Shown here piece after piece: positions 47,736 through 57,437 of a stretch of 64,000 nucleotides of DNA. A program made the translations under genes and the position numbers. Numbering within the stretch: position 1 is the first letter of the stretch; each line of letters begins with the position of its first letter. Source of the DNA: Anaerolineae bacterium (GTDB taxonomy: Bacteria > Chloroflexota > Anaerolineae > Anaerolineales > Anaerolineaceae); the NCBI GenBank assembly GCA_013178095.1, contig JABLXK010000004.1, positions 1 through 64,000 of the forward strand, written 5' to 3'. The notes beneath the pieces were generated by a model. That model searched no databases. It was not told the DNA's origin and worked only from the letters and a program-made list of their open reading frames with translations.

Positions 47736-48260
47736 ATGGTTAGAGCAATTTTTCCCGGAACTTTCGACCCGATCCACTTCGGTCACATCGATATCGCGAC
47801 GCGCGCGGCCAAAATTTTCGATGAGTTGATTGTCGCGGTCTACGACCGCCCGCTGAAAAACCTGTTGTTTACTCCACAGGAACGAATCGAGTTGACCCGC
47901 GAAAGTTTTCGGGATAATCCCCGCATCAAAGTCGTCGGTTACAACAGCTTGACGGTGAATTTTTGCCGCGAAATGGCCGCCAACGTGATCGTGAGAGGGC
48001 TGCGCGTTTTTTCAGATTTCGAGCACGAATTCGCCATGGCGTTGGCCAACCACCGTTTGGCGCCGGATATCGAACTGGTCGCGCTTATCACCAGCGAGGA
48101 ACACACATTTCTATCCTCCACCACTGTGCGGGAAATTGCTTCTTTGCAGGGAGACATCTCCACCATGGTGCCCGCCCATGTGCAAAAGGCTCTATTTAAA
48201 CGCATGCAGGAAATCAGCGATACCAGCCGGATTAATCAATATACATCGCTAAAAGATTAA
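47736..48260 (+). CDS. coaD: Pantetheine-phosphate adenylyltransferase
   Basis: RAIFPGTFDPIHFGHIDIATRAAKIFDELIVAVYD...IVRGLRVFSDFEHEFAMALANHRLAPDIELVALITSEEHTFLSSTTVREI. Confidence 0.96.
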   Translation: MVRAIFPGTFDPIHFGHIDIATRAAKIFDELIVAVYDRPLKNLLFTPQERIELTRESFRDNPRIKVVGYNSLTVNFCREMAANVIVRGLRVFSDFEHEFAMALANHRLAPDIELVALITSEEHTFLSSTTVREIASLQGDISTMVPAHVQKALFKRMQEISDTSRINQYTSLKD

Positions 48261-48300
48261 TACAAACACATGTAAAATAAGATAAACATCAGGATTGGAT

Positions 48301-48798
48301 ATGGATATTCTGCATCTGGTAGATCGCCTGGAAGAGTTGTTCAACGAAAGCAGTTCCGTGCCCTTGACGCATAAAGTCATGATGGACGAGGGACGGCTGC
48401 TGGACTTGATCGATCAGATGCGCCTGGCGATACCTGAAGAGATCAAAAAATCCCAGCAGATCATCAGCCAGAAAGAGCGCATCATCGCGCAGGCTCACGA
48501 AGAAGCCAACCGCACTATCGAACTTGCCAAAGAACAATGCCAGAAATTGGTGGAACGCGACGAGATCGTCCAAAAAGCGCAGGTGATGGCTGAGGACATC
48601 ATCAATAAAGCCAGAGAAGAGAACAACCAGATCAAGCAGGAAGCGGATTTCTACGCAATCGACTCGCTGGAGCATCTCGAAATCGAGATGACCAAGATCC
48701 TGGCGCAAGTTCGTAATGGCATTCAAACGCTAAAATACGATAAAACTTCCGAAAAAACGCAATCCGGGGGCAGCCGAAACGGAAATCAACAAAATTAG
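48301..48798 (+). CDS. Coiled-coil protein of unknown function
   Basis: Coiled-coil sequence MDILHLVDRLEELFNESSSVP...KKSQQIISQKERIIAQAHEEANRTIELAKEQCQKLVERDEIVQKAQVMAEDIINKAREEN. Confidence 0.8.
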   Translation: MDILHLVDRLEELFNESSSVPLTHKVMMDEGRLLDLIDQMRLAIPEEIKKSQQIISQKERIIAQAHEEANRTIELAKEQCQKLVERDEIVQKAQVMAEDIINKAREENNQIKQEADFYAIDSLEHLEIEMTKILAQVRNGIQTLKYDKTSEKTQSGGSRNGNQQN

Positions 48799-51206
48799 GG
48801 CTGCAGAGCAATCCGGATCACTTCGTCCATAGTGCTGACCTTGTGAATTTTAAGGGCTTCTTTGACCTGTCTGGGAATCTCCACCAGGTCTTTTTCGTTC
48901 TTTTTAGGAATGATCATCTGTTTTAACCCGGCGCGATGCGCAGCGTAAATTTTCTCGCGCAATCCACCCACCTGCAGCACGCGGCCGCGCAGCGTCAATT
49001 CGCCGGTCATGCCGATATCCATACGGACCTTCTTGCGTGTAAGCGCGGATAACAGCGCCAGGCAGATCGTGATGCCAGCGCTGGGCCCGTCTTTTTGAAT
49101 GGCGCCTTCCGGAATGTGAATGTGGATATCCAGTTTCTCGAATTCTTCCGGATCCAGCTTGAAGGCTTTCGCGTGCGATTTGACATAGGAGAGCGCCGCC
49201 TGGGCGGATTCCTGCATGATCTCACCGATCTTTCCGGTTATCTGCATGTTGCCCTTGCCTTCCATCACCAGCACCTCAACCGGCATAATTTCTCCGCCGT
49301 TTTCTGTCCAGGCAACGGCGGTTGAAACGCCGATTTCATCTTTCGCATCCGCCTCAAAGGCAAAATATTGCTGCGGGCCCAGATACTTCTCCACCAAATT
49401 TGAAGTTATATTTTTGGGGAAAGCTTTGGATTGGGTTTTATTTTTGGCAATTTTCCGTAAAGCCCGCGCAATTTCACGTTCCAGGTTGCGCACCCCGGCT
49501 TCATAGGTGTAATCCCGGATAATTCTGATAATTGCCTCGTCGTCAAATGCCAGCCCCTCATTCTTTAAACCGTTCTCGGTAATCTGGCGCGGTATCAGAA
49601 ACTCACGTGCAATCCTTACTTTTTCCTCTTCCAAATAACCCGGAAATTCGATGATCTCCATGCGGTCAAGCAGCGCCGGCGGGATATTATCAGTATTGTT
49701 GGCGGTTGCAATGAACATTACGTTGGAAAGATCATAGGGAATTTCCAGATAGTGATCCGAAAAAGCGTTATTCTGTTCCTGGTCGAGAACTTCGAACAAC
49801 GCTGCCGCGGGATCGCCGCGGTAATCGTCGCCCATTTTGTCGATTTCATCCAGCATGAACAGCGGGTTGATCGAACCGGCGCGCTTCATGGTTTGAATGA
49901 TACGTCCCGGCAGCGCGCCAATGTACGTTCGCCGGTGCCCGCGGATTTCGGCTTCATCGCGGATCCCACCCAGGGAGACGCGCACAAAATTTCTGCCTAA
50001 CGCCTCAGCCATTGATTTCCCGATGGAGGTCTTGCCGGTTCCGGGCGGACCCAGGAAACACAACACCGGTTGGCGGGATTCCTCGCCGGCCAGGTTCTTC
50101 ACCGCAATGTATTCCAACAGCCGCTCTTTTTGTTTTTCGAGACCGTAATGATGCAGGTCTAAAATCTTGGCGGCATTGCGAACGTTCAAATTATCTTTTG
50201 TTGCTTTCTTCCAGGGCACCTCAAACAACCAGTCCAGATAATTGCGAATGATACCGGTCTCTGGTGACATGGCCGGGCTGAGCGACAGTTTCTTGATTTC
50301 ACTTTTTAATACTTCCCGAACGGCATCCGGGAGTTCCGTTTCGGATAACTTGCGGTTATAATCCTGAATTTCCTGCTCCCAGATATCGCCCTCGCCAAGC
50401 TCGACCTGGATGGCTTTGATTTGTTCGCGCAGATAGAATTCACGCTGGCTGCGATCGACTTCGTTCTGCACCCGCGACTGGATCTCGTCTTCAATGTGCA
50501 GCACATCCAATTCTTCCGCCAGAAGTCGATTGACGTAGATCAACCGTTCGCGTACGTCCACCAAATGAATGATTTCTTTGCGTTGTTCGATTTCCGGCGA
50601 AATGGCAGTTGCCACCATGTCCGCCAGCCAGCCCGGGTCGGTGATATTGATCGAGAAAAAATGCGCCTCATCAGGGATCGAACGGTCATACTGCACCACC
50701 TGTTCGAATAGCGAACGCGTTGTTTTGACCAGCCCTTTCAACGCGCTATCCATCAATACGCCGCTATCTTCCAACAGTCTGGCTTTTACCAGCAGATAGG
50801 GATTCTCCTGCAGGATATCGACGATTTCAATCCGGTTTCTCCCCTGGATCAGGGCTGAATAATTTTTATCCGGTAATTCCAGAACACTGCCGGCGGCGAC
50901 CTCCAGCCCCATTTCTTCAAAGGTCAGGCTTTCCTCATCTTCCTGTTCTTTTGGGATCAAGGTGATGAGGGTTTGTTTTTCTTTCTGGGCTGCCAGTATA
51001 GCCTCCAGGTTAGGCCCGGGCTGGATAAAGACCGGTGTTACCATATGCGGCAGCACGACCACATCATGAAAGACCACCGCCGGCCTGATGAAACAGCCGT
51101 TTTGATCGACGCGTGCGTTCTCGATTTGGTAGAGCTCGTCCGTTCGTTGATAGAGGGATGCGTTGACGTCGTCTTGTCCAAACATACCGGATACGGGTTG
51201 TTTCAT
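48795..51206 (-). CDS. lon: ATP-dependent protease Lon (copy 2)
   Basis: GPPGTGKTSIGKSMAEALGRNFVRVSLGGIRDEAEIRGHRRTYIGALPGRI; QKDGPSAGITICLALLSAL. Confidence 0.95.
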   Translation of the reverse strand: MKQPVSGMFGQDDVNASLYQRTDELYQIENARVDQNGCFIRPAVVFHDVVVLPHMVTPVFIQPGPNLEAILAAQKEKQTLITLIPKEQEDEESLTFEEMGLEVAAGSVLELPDKNYSALIQGRNRIEIVDILQENPYLLVKARLLEDSGVLMDSALKGLVKTTRSLFEQVVQYDRSIPDEAHFFSINITDPGWLADMVATAISPEIEQRKEIIHLVDVRERLIYVNRLLAEELDVLHIEDEIQSRVQNEVDRSQREFYLREQIKAIQVELGEGDIWEQEIQDYNRKLSETELPDAVREVLKSEIKKLSLSPAMSPETGIIRNYLDWLFEVPWKKATKDNLNVRNAAKILDLHHYGLEKQKERLLEYIAVKNLAGEESRQPVLCFLGPPGTGKTSIGKSMAEALGRNFVRVSLGGIRDEAEIRGHRRTYIGALPGRIIQTMKRAGSINPLFMLDEIDKMGDDYRGDPAAALFEVLDQEQNNAFSDHYLEIPYDLSNVMFIATANNTDNIPPALLDRMEIIEFPGYLEEEKVRIAREFLIPRQITENGLKNEGLAFDDEAIIRIIRDYTYEAGVRNLEREIARALRKIAKNKTQSKAFPKNITSNLVEKYLGPQQYFAFEADAKDEIGVSTAVAWTENGGEIMPVEVLVMEGKGNMQITGKIGEIMQESAQAALSYVKSHAKAFKLDPEEFEKLDIHIHIPEGAIQKDGPSAGITICLALLSALTRKKVRMDIGMTGELTLRGRVLQVGGLREKIYAAHRAGLKQMIIPKKNEKDLVEIPRQVKEALKIHKVSTMDEVIRIALQP

Positions 51207-52567
51207 TATTCCCTTGCCTTCCGTTCGCCCCAGATTTCTTTAACAGCCCCGGCGATAAAAATGCTGCCGGCAGCCAGAATCGCGGAATTATGTTGATATT
51301 GGTTCAAAGCGTATTCCAAAGCCTCTTCTACAGACCCAGTTACACGGTTGCGCATTCCCAATCGCATGGCCCGATCCTGGATTTCGCAGCCATGCAGCGC
51401 TCTGGGGTGCGCAGCCTGAGTGATCACTAACAAGTCAACTTGCGGTCTGATGATCTTTAACATCAATTCTACTTCCTTATCCTCCGATGCGCCGAAAATC
51501 AGGATTTTTTTCTTTCCTTGCAGATATTCAGCCATGGTCCGTTCCAGTTTTCGGAATGAATCGCGGTTATGCGCCCCGTCGATAATCAACAGCGGATCGC
51601 GATTGAGGATTTCGAAGCGGCCCGGCCAGTTGAGCGTTTCAATCCCATTTTGGATTGATTCCAGCGAAAACTGATATCCTTTGTTTTCCAACTCCATGAT
51701 ACATGTCAAGGCTGTGCGCGCATTTTCCAATTGATGATCCCCCAGCAGCGGCAGGGTCAGTTCCTGGCCATACGGCATCGATTTACTTATCTGCCGGCCG
51801 CTATTTCTCACCGGTTCGATGCGGAATATCTGACCATCCAGCGATGAAGAAATCTTGGTCAATCTAATCCATTCATGAGAAGCAATCAATTTAGCAGCCT
51901 GCTTTCCGGCTGCCTCGCGGATCACCTGCCCGGCGGCTTTCTTTTGCAGAGCAACAACCACCGGCACGCCGGGTTTTATGATGCCGGCTTTCTCAGCAGA
52001 AATTTTCTCCAGCGTTGCGCCCAACACTTTCATATGGTCGTGTGAGATTGAAGTGATCACCGAGAGCACGGGGCTGACAACATTGGTCGCGTCCAATCGC
52101 CCGCCCATCCCTACCTCGATAACCGCGAAATCGACTTTTTCCTGCGAGAAATACTGAAAAGCCAGACTGGTCATGATCTCAAAGGTGGTCAATTCTTTTT
52201 CTCTGGCAACGTAGGGTTTGATGGCTTCCACCAGGGCAACCAGGCGCTCGCGCGGTATTTGACGGCTGCCAATCCGAATTCTTTCGCAAAAGTCGATCAT
52301 ATGCGGCGACGAATAGAAGCCGGTTTTGTAACCTGCGCAAGTCAGGATATTGGTGATCAGCGCTCCGGTTGACCCCTTGCCTTTGGTTCCGGCAATATGG
52401 ATAACGGGATAATCATGCTGCGGATTTCCGATGCTGTGTGAAAAGCGCGCCATACGGGACAAATCGAACTTTTCAGCCGAATAGCGCAAATTCCTGGTCA
52501 GGCTGTAATCGATAAATGCATACAGGTAATTGAGCGCTTCTTCATACTGCGAATCGATTGTCGCCAT
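51206..52567 (-). CDS. folC: Folylpolyglutamate synthase/dihydrofolate synthase
   Basis: VIHIAGTKGKGSTGALITNIL...GRLDATNVVSPVLSVITSISHDHMKVLG...AEKAGIIKPGVPVV...IIDGAHNRDSFRKL. Confidence 0.94.
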   Translation of the reverse strand: MATIDSQYEEALNYLYAFIDYSLTRNLRYSAEKFDLSRMARFSHSIGNPQHDYPVIHIAGTKGKGSTGALITNILTCAGYKTGFYSSPHMIDFCERIRIGSRQIPRERLVALVEAIKPYVAREKELTTFEIMTSLAFQYFSQEKVDFAVIEVGMGGRLDATNVVSPVLSVITSISHDHMKVLGATLEKISAEKAGIIKPGVPVVVALQKKAAGQVIREAAGKQAAKLIASHEWIRLTKISSSLDGQIFRIEPVRNSGRQISKSMPYGQELTLPLLGDHQLENARTALTCIMELENKGYQFSLESIQNGIETLNWPGRFEILNRDPLLIIDGAHNRDSFRKLERTMAEYLQGKKKILIFGASEDKEVELMLKIIRPQVDLLVITQAAHPRALHGCEIQDRAMRLGMRNRVTGSVEEALEYALNQYQHNSAILAAGSIFIAGAVKEIWGERKARE

Positions 52568-52633
52568 GCGGCTCCTTATAATCACAAAAAGTATTGTAGA
52601 ATTTTACTCTACTGATAATGGAATACATGCTTG

Positions 52634-52918
52634 ATGGTGATATGCTCTTTGATTTGCGAACTTTTAATCCCTGGCTGCCGGTCGTTGAAAGAAAAGCGCA
52701 GTCAGATAAAACCGCTGGTAGAACGGTTGCACCGCGAGTTCAATGTATCCGCCGCAGAGATCGATCGCCTGGATAGCCGGGATAACACTGTCATCGGATG
52801 CGTGATGGTCAGCAACCAACATGCTTTTTCTGAAAAATACATGCAGCAAGTCATCAGATTTATTGAGGATCACTATCAAAACCTGCAAATCATTCATTTC
52901 CGCATTGAATGGTATTAA
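52634..52918 (+). CDS. DUF503/YlxP-like protein
   Basis: LICELLIPGCRSLKEKRSQIKPLVERLHREFNVSAAEIDRLDSRDNTVIGCVMVSN. Confidence 0.88.
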   Translation: MVICSLICELLIPGCRSLKEKRSQIKPLVERLHREFNVSAAEIDRLDSRDNTVIGCVMVSNQHAFSEKYMQQVIRFIEDHYQNLQIIHFRIEWY

Positions 52919-52944
52919 TATAAAGAATCAAGGAGATCACGATT

Positions 52945-53730
52945 ATGGATTTGGGATTAAAAGATAAGGTAGCGTTAGTGAGCGGAGCCAGCAAGGGGCT
53001 GGGATTCGCAACCGCAGGGGTGCTTTTGGAAGAAGGCGCCAAGGTCGTCATCACCAGCCGCAGCCAGGCAAACCTGGACGAGGCAGCCGGTAAATTGGGA
53101 AATCCGCAAACGCTGCTGGCGGTGGCCTGCGATGTAACTCAGGCGCAGGATTGTGTTCGTTTGATCGAGCAAACTGTGGCTGTCTTCAAAAAGCTGGATA
53201 TTCTGGTTGCCAATTGCGGCGGGCCGGACCCCGGAACGTTTGAAAAGCTAAGCGATGAACAATGGGAACAGGCCATCCAAAAATCCTTCATGAGCAACGT
53301 CTATTTGATCCGCGGCGCGCTGCCATTCCTGAAGAACTCCGATTCTCCCAGTATTTTAACCATAACCTCCTTTACCACCAAGATGCCGATGGAGAATATG
53401 CTGCTTTCGAACTCCCTGCGAGCCGGAACTATTGGGTTGACAAAGACACTCTCCTTTGAATTTGGCGCTTACCACATCCGCGTGAATTCCATCCTGCCGG
53501 GTTGGACGCTGACCGACCGGGTTAATTCCTTGCTGGATAATCGCGCCAAACTGAATGCCACTACCCCTGAAGAAGAGCTGCGTAAAATTTCGAAAGAAAT
53601 CCCGTTAGGAAGGATGGGCGATCCGCTGGAATTCGCCCGCGCTGCAGCTTTCCTGGTTTCTCCGGCGGCATCTTTTGTCAACGGCGTGATGTTGAACGTG
53701 GATGGCGGTATCAATAAAGGATTATTTTAA
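52945..53730 (+). CDS. SDR-family oxidoreductase (3-oxoacyl-ACP reductase-like)
   Basis: ALVSGASKGLGFATAGVLLEEGAKVVITSR...LVANCGGPDPG...GGINKG; GALP..RVNSILPGWTLTDR. Confidence 0.9.
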   Translation: MDLGLKDKVALVSGASKGLGFATAGVLLEEGAKVVITSRSQANLDEAAGKLGNPQTLLAVACDVTQAQDCVRLIEQTVAVFKKLDILVANCGGPDPGTFEKLSDEQWEQAIQKSFMSNVYLIRGALPFLKNSDSPSILTITSFTTKMPMENMLLSNSLRAGTIGLTKTLSFEFGAYHIRVNSILPGWTLTDRVNSLLDNRAKLNATTPEEELRKISKEIPLGRMGDPLEFARAAAFLVSPAASFVNGVMLNVDGGINKGLF

Positions 53731-53744
53731 ATTACCGGTGATGA

Positions 53745-55592
53745 TTGACACAGACAATTGAAACTTTTCTAAACCGCTACCTGGTAACTGTCTCAAAACC
53801 CGGCCGTTATGCGGGCGGCGAGTTCAACCAAATCGTCAAGGATTGGGGAAAAACCGCAGTGCGCCTGGCACTGGCATTTCCCGATACGTACGAAATCGGC
53901 CTGCCCAATTTGGGTTTGTCGATTCTCTATGACCAGGTAAACCGGCGTGATGATGCCCTGGCAGAACGGGTTTACTGCCCCTGGGGGGACATGCAGGATT
54001 TGATGCGTGAACATCAGATTCCATTGTTTTCTTTGGAGAATAAAGTTCCCTTAAAGGATTTTGACGTAATCGGGTTCACCCTGCCGTACGAATCCCTTTA
54101 TACCAACCTGTTAAGCATGCTGGATCTGAGCGGTATTCCGCTCCGCAGCTGCCAGCGCAGCGAGAAAGATCCCCTGATCATCGCCGGCGGCCACGCCTGC
54201 TTTAATCCTGAACCCATATCACCTTTCCTGGATGCTTTTGTCATTGGCGAGGGCGAAGAAGTGATCCATGAGATCCTCGACCTTGTAAAAGATCACAAGA
54301 GAGATGGCGCAACACGGCGCGAATTACTTCGAAAACTGGACGATATTCCCGGCCTTTACATCCCGTCTTTTTTTGAGGTTGCTTACCATTCCAACGGTTT
54401 GATCAAGGAAATCCGCCATGTTTTCAAGCCGGAAAAACATACTGTTACAAAACGTTTTGTGAAGGAACTTCCGGAACCCGTCACCAATTTTTTAGTACCG
54501 AATATCCAGACAGTCAATGAACGCGTGTCGATCGAGATCATGCGCGGGTGTTCGCGCGGCTGCCGTTTTTGCCAGGCCGGCATGATCACCCGCCCCATCC
54601 GCGAGCGGTCCGCCAATCAGGTTCTGGCAGCATTAAAGAGCGCCACCGAAAGCACAGGCTTTGAAGAGATTTCACTGCTTTCGCTCAGCACTTCCGACCA
54701 TTCACAAATTACCGAGATCATGCAGGGTGTGATGGAAATAAGCCAAGCCAGGCAGCTTGCATTTTCACTGCCATCCTTGCGCGTGGAATCATTCACGCCT
54801 GAATTGATCGCCACCATGGCAGGAAAACGCAAGGGCAATTTCACCATCGCACCCGAAGCCGGCAGTCAAGCCTTGCGCAGCCGCATCAATAAATCAATCA
54901 GCGACGAGGAAATCCTGGCAACGGCCACCCAGATCTTCCGTATGGGCTGGACCAATTTAAAGCTGTACTTCATGATCGGCTTTCCGGATGAAACCGATGA
55001 GGATATCCAGGGCATTATTGACCTTTGCCGCCAGATCAAAGCCGCCGGAAAGCGGCTGATTGGCGGCAGGCTCAAAATTCACATTTCTGTTAATACGCTC
55101 ATCCCCAAAGCGCATACACCCTTTCAATGGCTGCCCTTCAGCAACCGGGAGGAAACAGCCCGGAAATATCGCTTGATCTCGGATGGTTTGCGTAAAACAG
55201 GGATTCAGATCGATCGGCCGGATTTCCGCCATTCCCTGTTGGAAGTTTGGTTGTCGCGGGGAGACCGGCGGCTGGCGGATGTCATAGAAACTGCCTGGAA
55301 GAATGGCGCGAAATTCGACGCCTGGAATGAAAATTTCGACAGCCAGAAATGGCTGGCGGCTTTCCAAACCTGCAATATCGACCCGGAATTCTATGCTTCC
55401 CGCGCGCGCGAGATGGATGAGATTTTGCCCTGGGATCATATCTCCAGCGGAATTTCCAAGAATTTCCTCATCAGGGAATATGAAAAAAGCCGCCAGGGAG
55501 AAATCAGCCCGGATTGCCGTTCGGTTTGCCATGCCTGCGGTATACAATCCAATTTTATGATCTCCTGTTCCGAACTAAGGACGAGGGTTTAA
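53745..55592 (+). CDS. B12-binding-like/radical SAM protein (TIGR03960-type)
   Basis: MRGCSRGCRFCQAGMITRPIRERS (CxxxCxxC), GFTLPYESLYTNLLSMLDLSGIPL, IIAGGHACFNPEPISPFLDAFVIGEGEE; TTG start. Confidence 0.9.
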   Translation: MTQTIETFLNRYLVTVSKPGRYAGGEFNQIVKDWGKTAVRLALAFPDTYEIGLPNLGLSILYDQVNRRDDALAERVYCPWGDMQDLMREHQIPLFSLENKVPLKDFDVIGFTLPYESLYTNLLSMLDLSGIPLRSCQRSEKDPLIIAGGHACFNPEPISPFLDAFVIGEGEEVIHEILDLVKDHKRDGATRRELLRKLDDIPGLYIPSFFEVAYHSNGLIKEIRHVFKPEKHTVTKRFVKELPEPVTNFLVPNIQTVNERVSIEIMRGCSRGCRFCQAGMITRPIRERSANQVLAALKSATESTGFEEISLLSLSTSDHSQITEIMQGVMEISQARQLAFSLPSLRVESFTPELIATMAGKRKGNFTIAPEAGSQALRSRINKSISDEEILATATQIFRMGWTNLKLYFMIGFPDETDEDIQGIIDLCRQIKAAGKRLIGGRLKIHISVNTLIPKAHTPFQWLPFSNREETARKYRLISDGLRKTGIQIDRPDFRHSLLEVWLSRGDRRLADVIETAWKNGAKFDAWNENFDSQKWLAAFQTCNIDPEFYASRAREMDEILPWDHISSGISKNFLIREYEKSRQGEISPDCRSVCHACGIQSNFMISCSELRTRV

Positions 55593-56234
55593 ATGCGCAT
55601 CCGCATCGTTTTTTCAAAAACAGCCAATCTGCGCTATACCAGTATTCTCGATGTTCAGAAAATATGGGAAAGAACCGTACGCCGCGCCGGTTTTTATTTG
55701 CAGTATTCGCAGGGTTTTCACCCCCAGGCCAAAATACAAGCGGCCAATCCGCTTCCCCTGGGTTATGACGGCTTGGAGGAATTGGTCGATTTGTGGCTGA
55801 CAGGTGGTCCGGCTCCCGACCTGATCGTTCAACAGCTTTCAGAAGCGCTGCCTGACGGAATATCAATCAAGCGGATCGAAATAGTACCGGAAAATGCGCC
55901 ATCTCTGCCAAAACAGGTAGATTTTTCCGATTATTGCATCCGCTTGCACGATTCTGAGCAGGATTTTGCAGGGATTTTGGAAAAAATAAAGTCGTTATTG
56001 GCGCGTGAAACGCTCCCCAGAACACGAAATGGAAAAAACTACGACTTGCGTCCATTAATTTTGGATTTGGCAGCGGAAAGGATCAGCGGCGATTCAATCG
56101 AGATATACCTGCGCATGCCTTCTAATCCAGGTAAAACCGGCCGTCCTGAAGAAGTGATGTTTGAATTGGGCTTTGAATGGCAGGACTTCCAAATAGTCCG
56201 CAGGCGCCTGATTTTGGGAGAACCCGAGCCATGA
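55593..56234 (+). CDS. TIGR03936/DUF2344 radical-SAM-linked protein
   Basis: RIRIVFSKTANLRYTSILDVQKIWERTVRRAGFYLQYSQGFHPQAKIQAANPLPLGYDGLEELVDLWL. Confidence 0.9.
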   Translation: MRIRIVFSKTANLRYTSILDVQKIWERTVRRAGFYLQYSQGFHPQAKIQAANPLPLGYDGLEELVDLWLTGGPAPDLIVQQLSEALPDGISIKRIEIVPENAPSLPKQVDFSDYCIRLHDSEQDFAGILEKIKSLLARETLPRTRNGKNYDLRPLILDLAAERISGDSIEIYLRMPSNPGKTGRPEEVMFELGFEWQDFQIVRRRLILGEPEP

Positions 56235-56866
56235 CGGTTATCCGCGAATGCGTCAATCCCGAATGCACATTCCGCTACCCCGACCATGATTCCAGCCATC
56301 CGATCGCCTATTGCCCCAAATGCGGGCAGCGGGCGGAGATTTGCGGGATATTTCCGGAATCAAACCAACTTTCCTTTTTGGAAAAAAAGAATCCCTCTTT
56401 TCATTTATCTATCCTTTTAGATAACGTCCGCAGTATCTACAATGCCGGATCGATCTTTCGCACTGCCGAGGGTTTTGGTATAGAGGAACTTTTCTTATGC
56501 GGCATCACCCCCACACCGCAGCATGCGCGTTTCAGCAAAACCAGCCTGGGCGCCGAGCAGCATTTGAAATGGTCCTACCATCCAAACGCAGTCACGTTAT
56601 GCGATCAATTGAAAAAATCGAAAACTGTTATCATTTCCCTGGAGAATTCCGCGCAAGCCACTAATCTATACGCATTTCAAGAGAATATTTTTAATAAAAA
56701 CGCGCTTCTGGTGGTTGGAAACGAGATTTCAGGGGTCGATCCGCAGCTCCTGCAAATGAGTTCTTACATTTTTGCCATTCCAATGGCAGGGTTCAAACAT
56801 TCTTTCAACGTCGCGACTGCGTTCGGAATCGCAGTCTCGTATTTTTATTCGCTTTCATTAAGCTGA
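56231..56866 (+). CDS. SpoU/TrmH-family RNA methyltransferase with N-terminal zinc ribbon
   Basis: SILLDNVRSIYNAGSIFRTAEGFGIEELFLCGITP...LVVGNEISGVDPQLLQM...IPMAGFKHSFNVATAFGIAV; C..C...CPKCG at N-terminus. ATG at 56231 overlaps the previous stop. Confidence 0.9.
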   Translation: MTVIRECVNPECTFRYPDHDSSHPIAYCPKCGQRAEICGIFPESNQLSFLEKKNPSFHLSILLDNVRSIYNAGSIFRTAEGFGIEELFLCGITPTPQHARFSKTSLGAEQHLKWSYHPNAVTLCDQLKKSKTVIISLENSAQATNLYAFQENIFNKNALLVVGNEISGVDPQLLQMSSYIFAIPMAGFKHSFNVATAFGIAVSYFYSLSLS

Positions 56867-57387
56867 TTGAGCATGTTTTCGATTAAATTCGCTGTATCCG
56901 TATCCGCATTGATGTTCTGTATGGCTGCATCCGGCCACCTGGATAATGCTTTATCGATCAACTCCGGTCTGACGACGACGAACGCGCAACGATAACGGCC
57001 TGCATCTAACCTTTCAAACGCCGCCGTCCAGCCGCGGTTTTCTTCGAACTCCAGGTACCCCAATTCATCAAAAATCAGTATTTCTGCGTCCGGCATGTTT
57101 TTTAATCGTTCATTCAGCCAATTGATCGCGTCAAAATCGAATCGCCATACCCTTTCGGGGTGTTTTTCATCCCAACCAGGCGTATAGTCCGCGATTCTGC
57201 GGCGTTCACCACTGAGAATATCTTCCGCCAAAATTCCGATTCTCTTCCCAGCCCGATATAAACCTGGTGAAATCACCCCCGCGTGGGATTTTCCGAGGTC
57301 AGAAAGAGCGTTTTTCAAGGAAATACAGAGCATGGTCTTGCCCGCACCGCGATCTCCGCTGATCAGGATGATTTTTCTCTTTTGCAT
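56845..57387 (-). CDS. THEP1-like NTPase (P-loop)
   Basis: IILISGDRGAGKTMLCISLKNAL...AGVISPGLYRAGKRIGILAEDILSGERRRIA...ILIFDELGYLEF. Confidence 0.75.
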   Translation of the reverse strand: MQKRKIILISGDRGAGKTMLCISLKNALSDLGKSHAGVISPGLYRAGKRIGILAEDILSGERRRIADYTPGWDEKHPERVWRFDFDAINWLNERLKNMPDAEILIFDELGYLEFEENRGWTAAFERLDAGRYRCAFVVVRPELIDKALSRWPDAAIQNINADTDTANLIENMLNQLNESE

Positions 57388-57437
57388 AGCGCGGCCGGCC
57401 TTCTATGTACCTCTTCCTGTTGGTTAATAATAATGGT

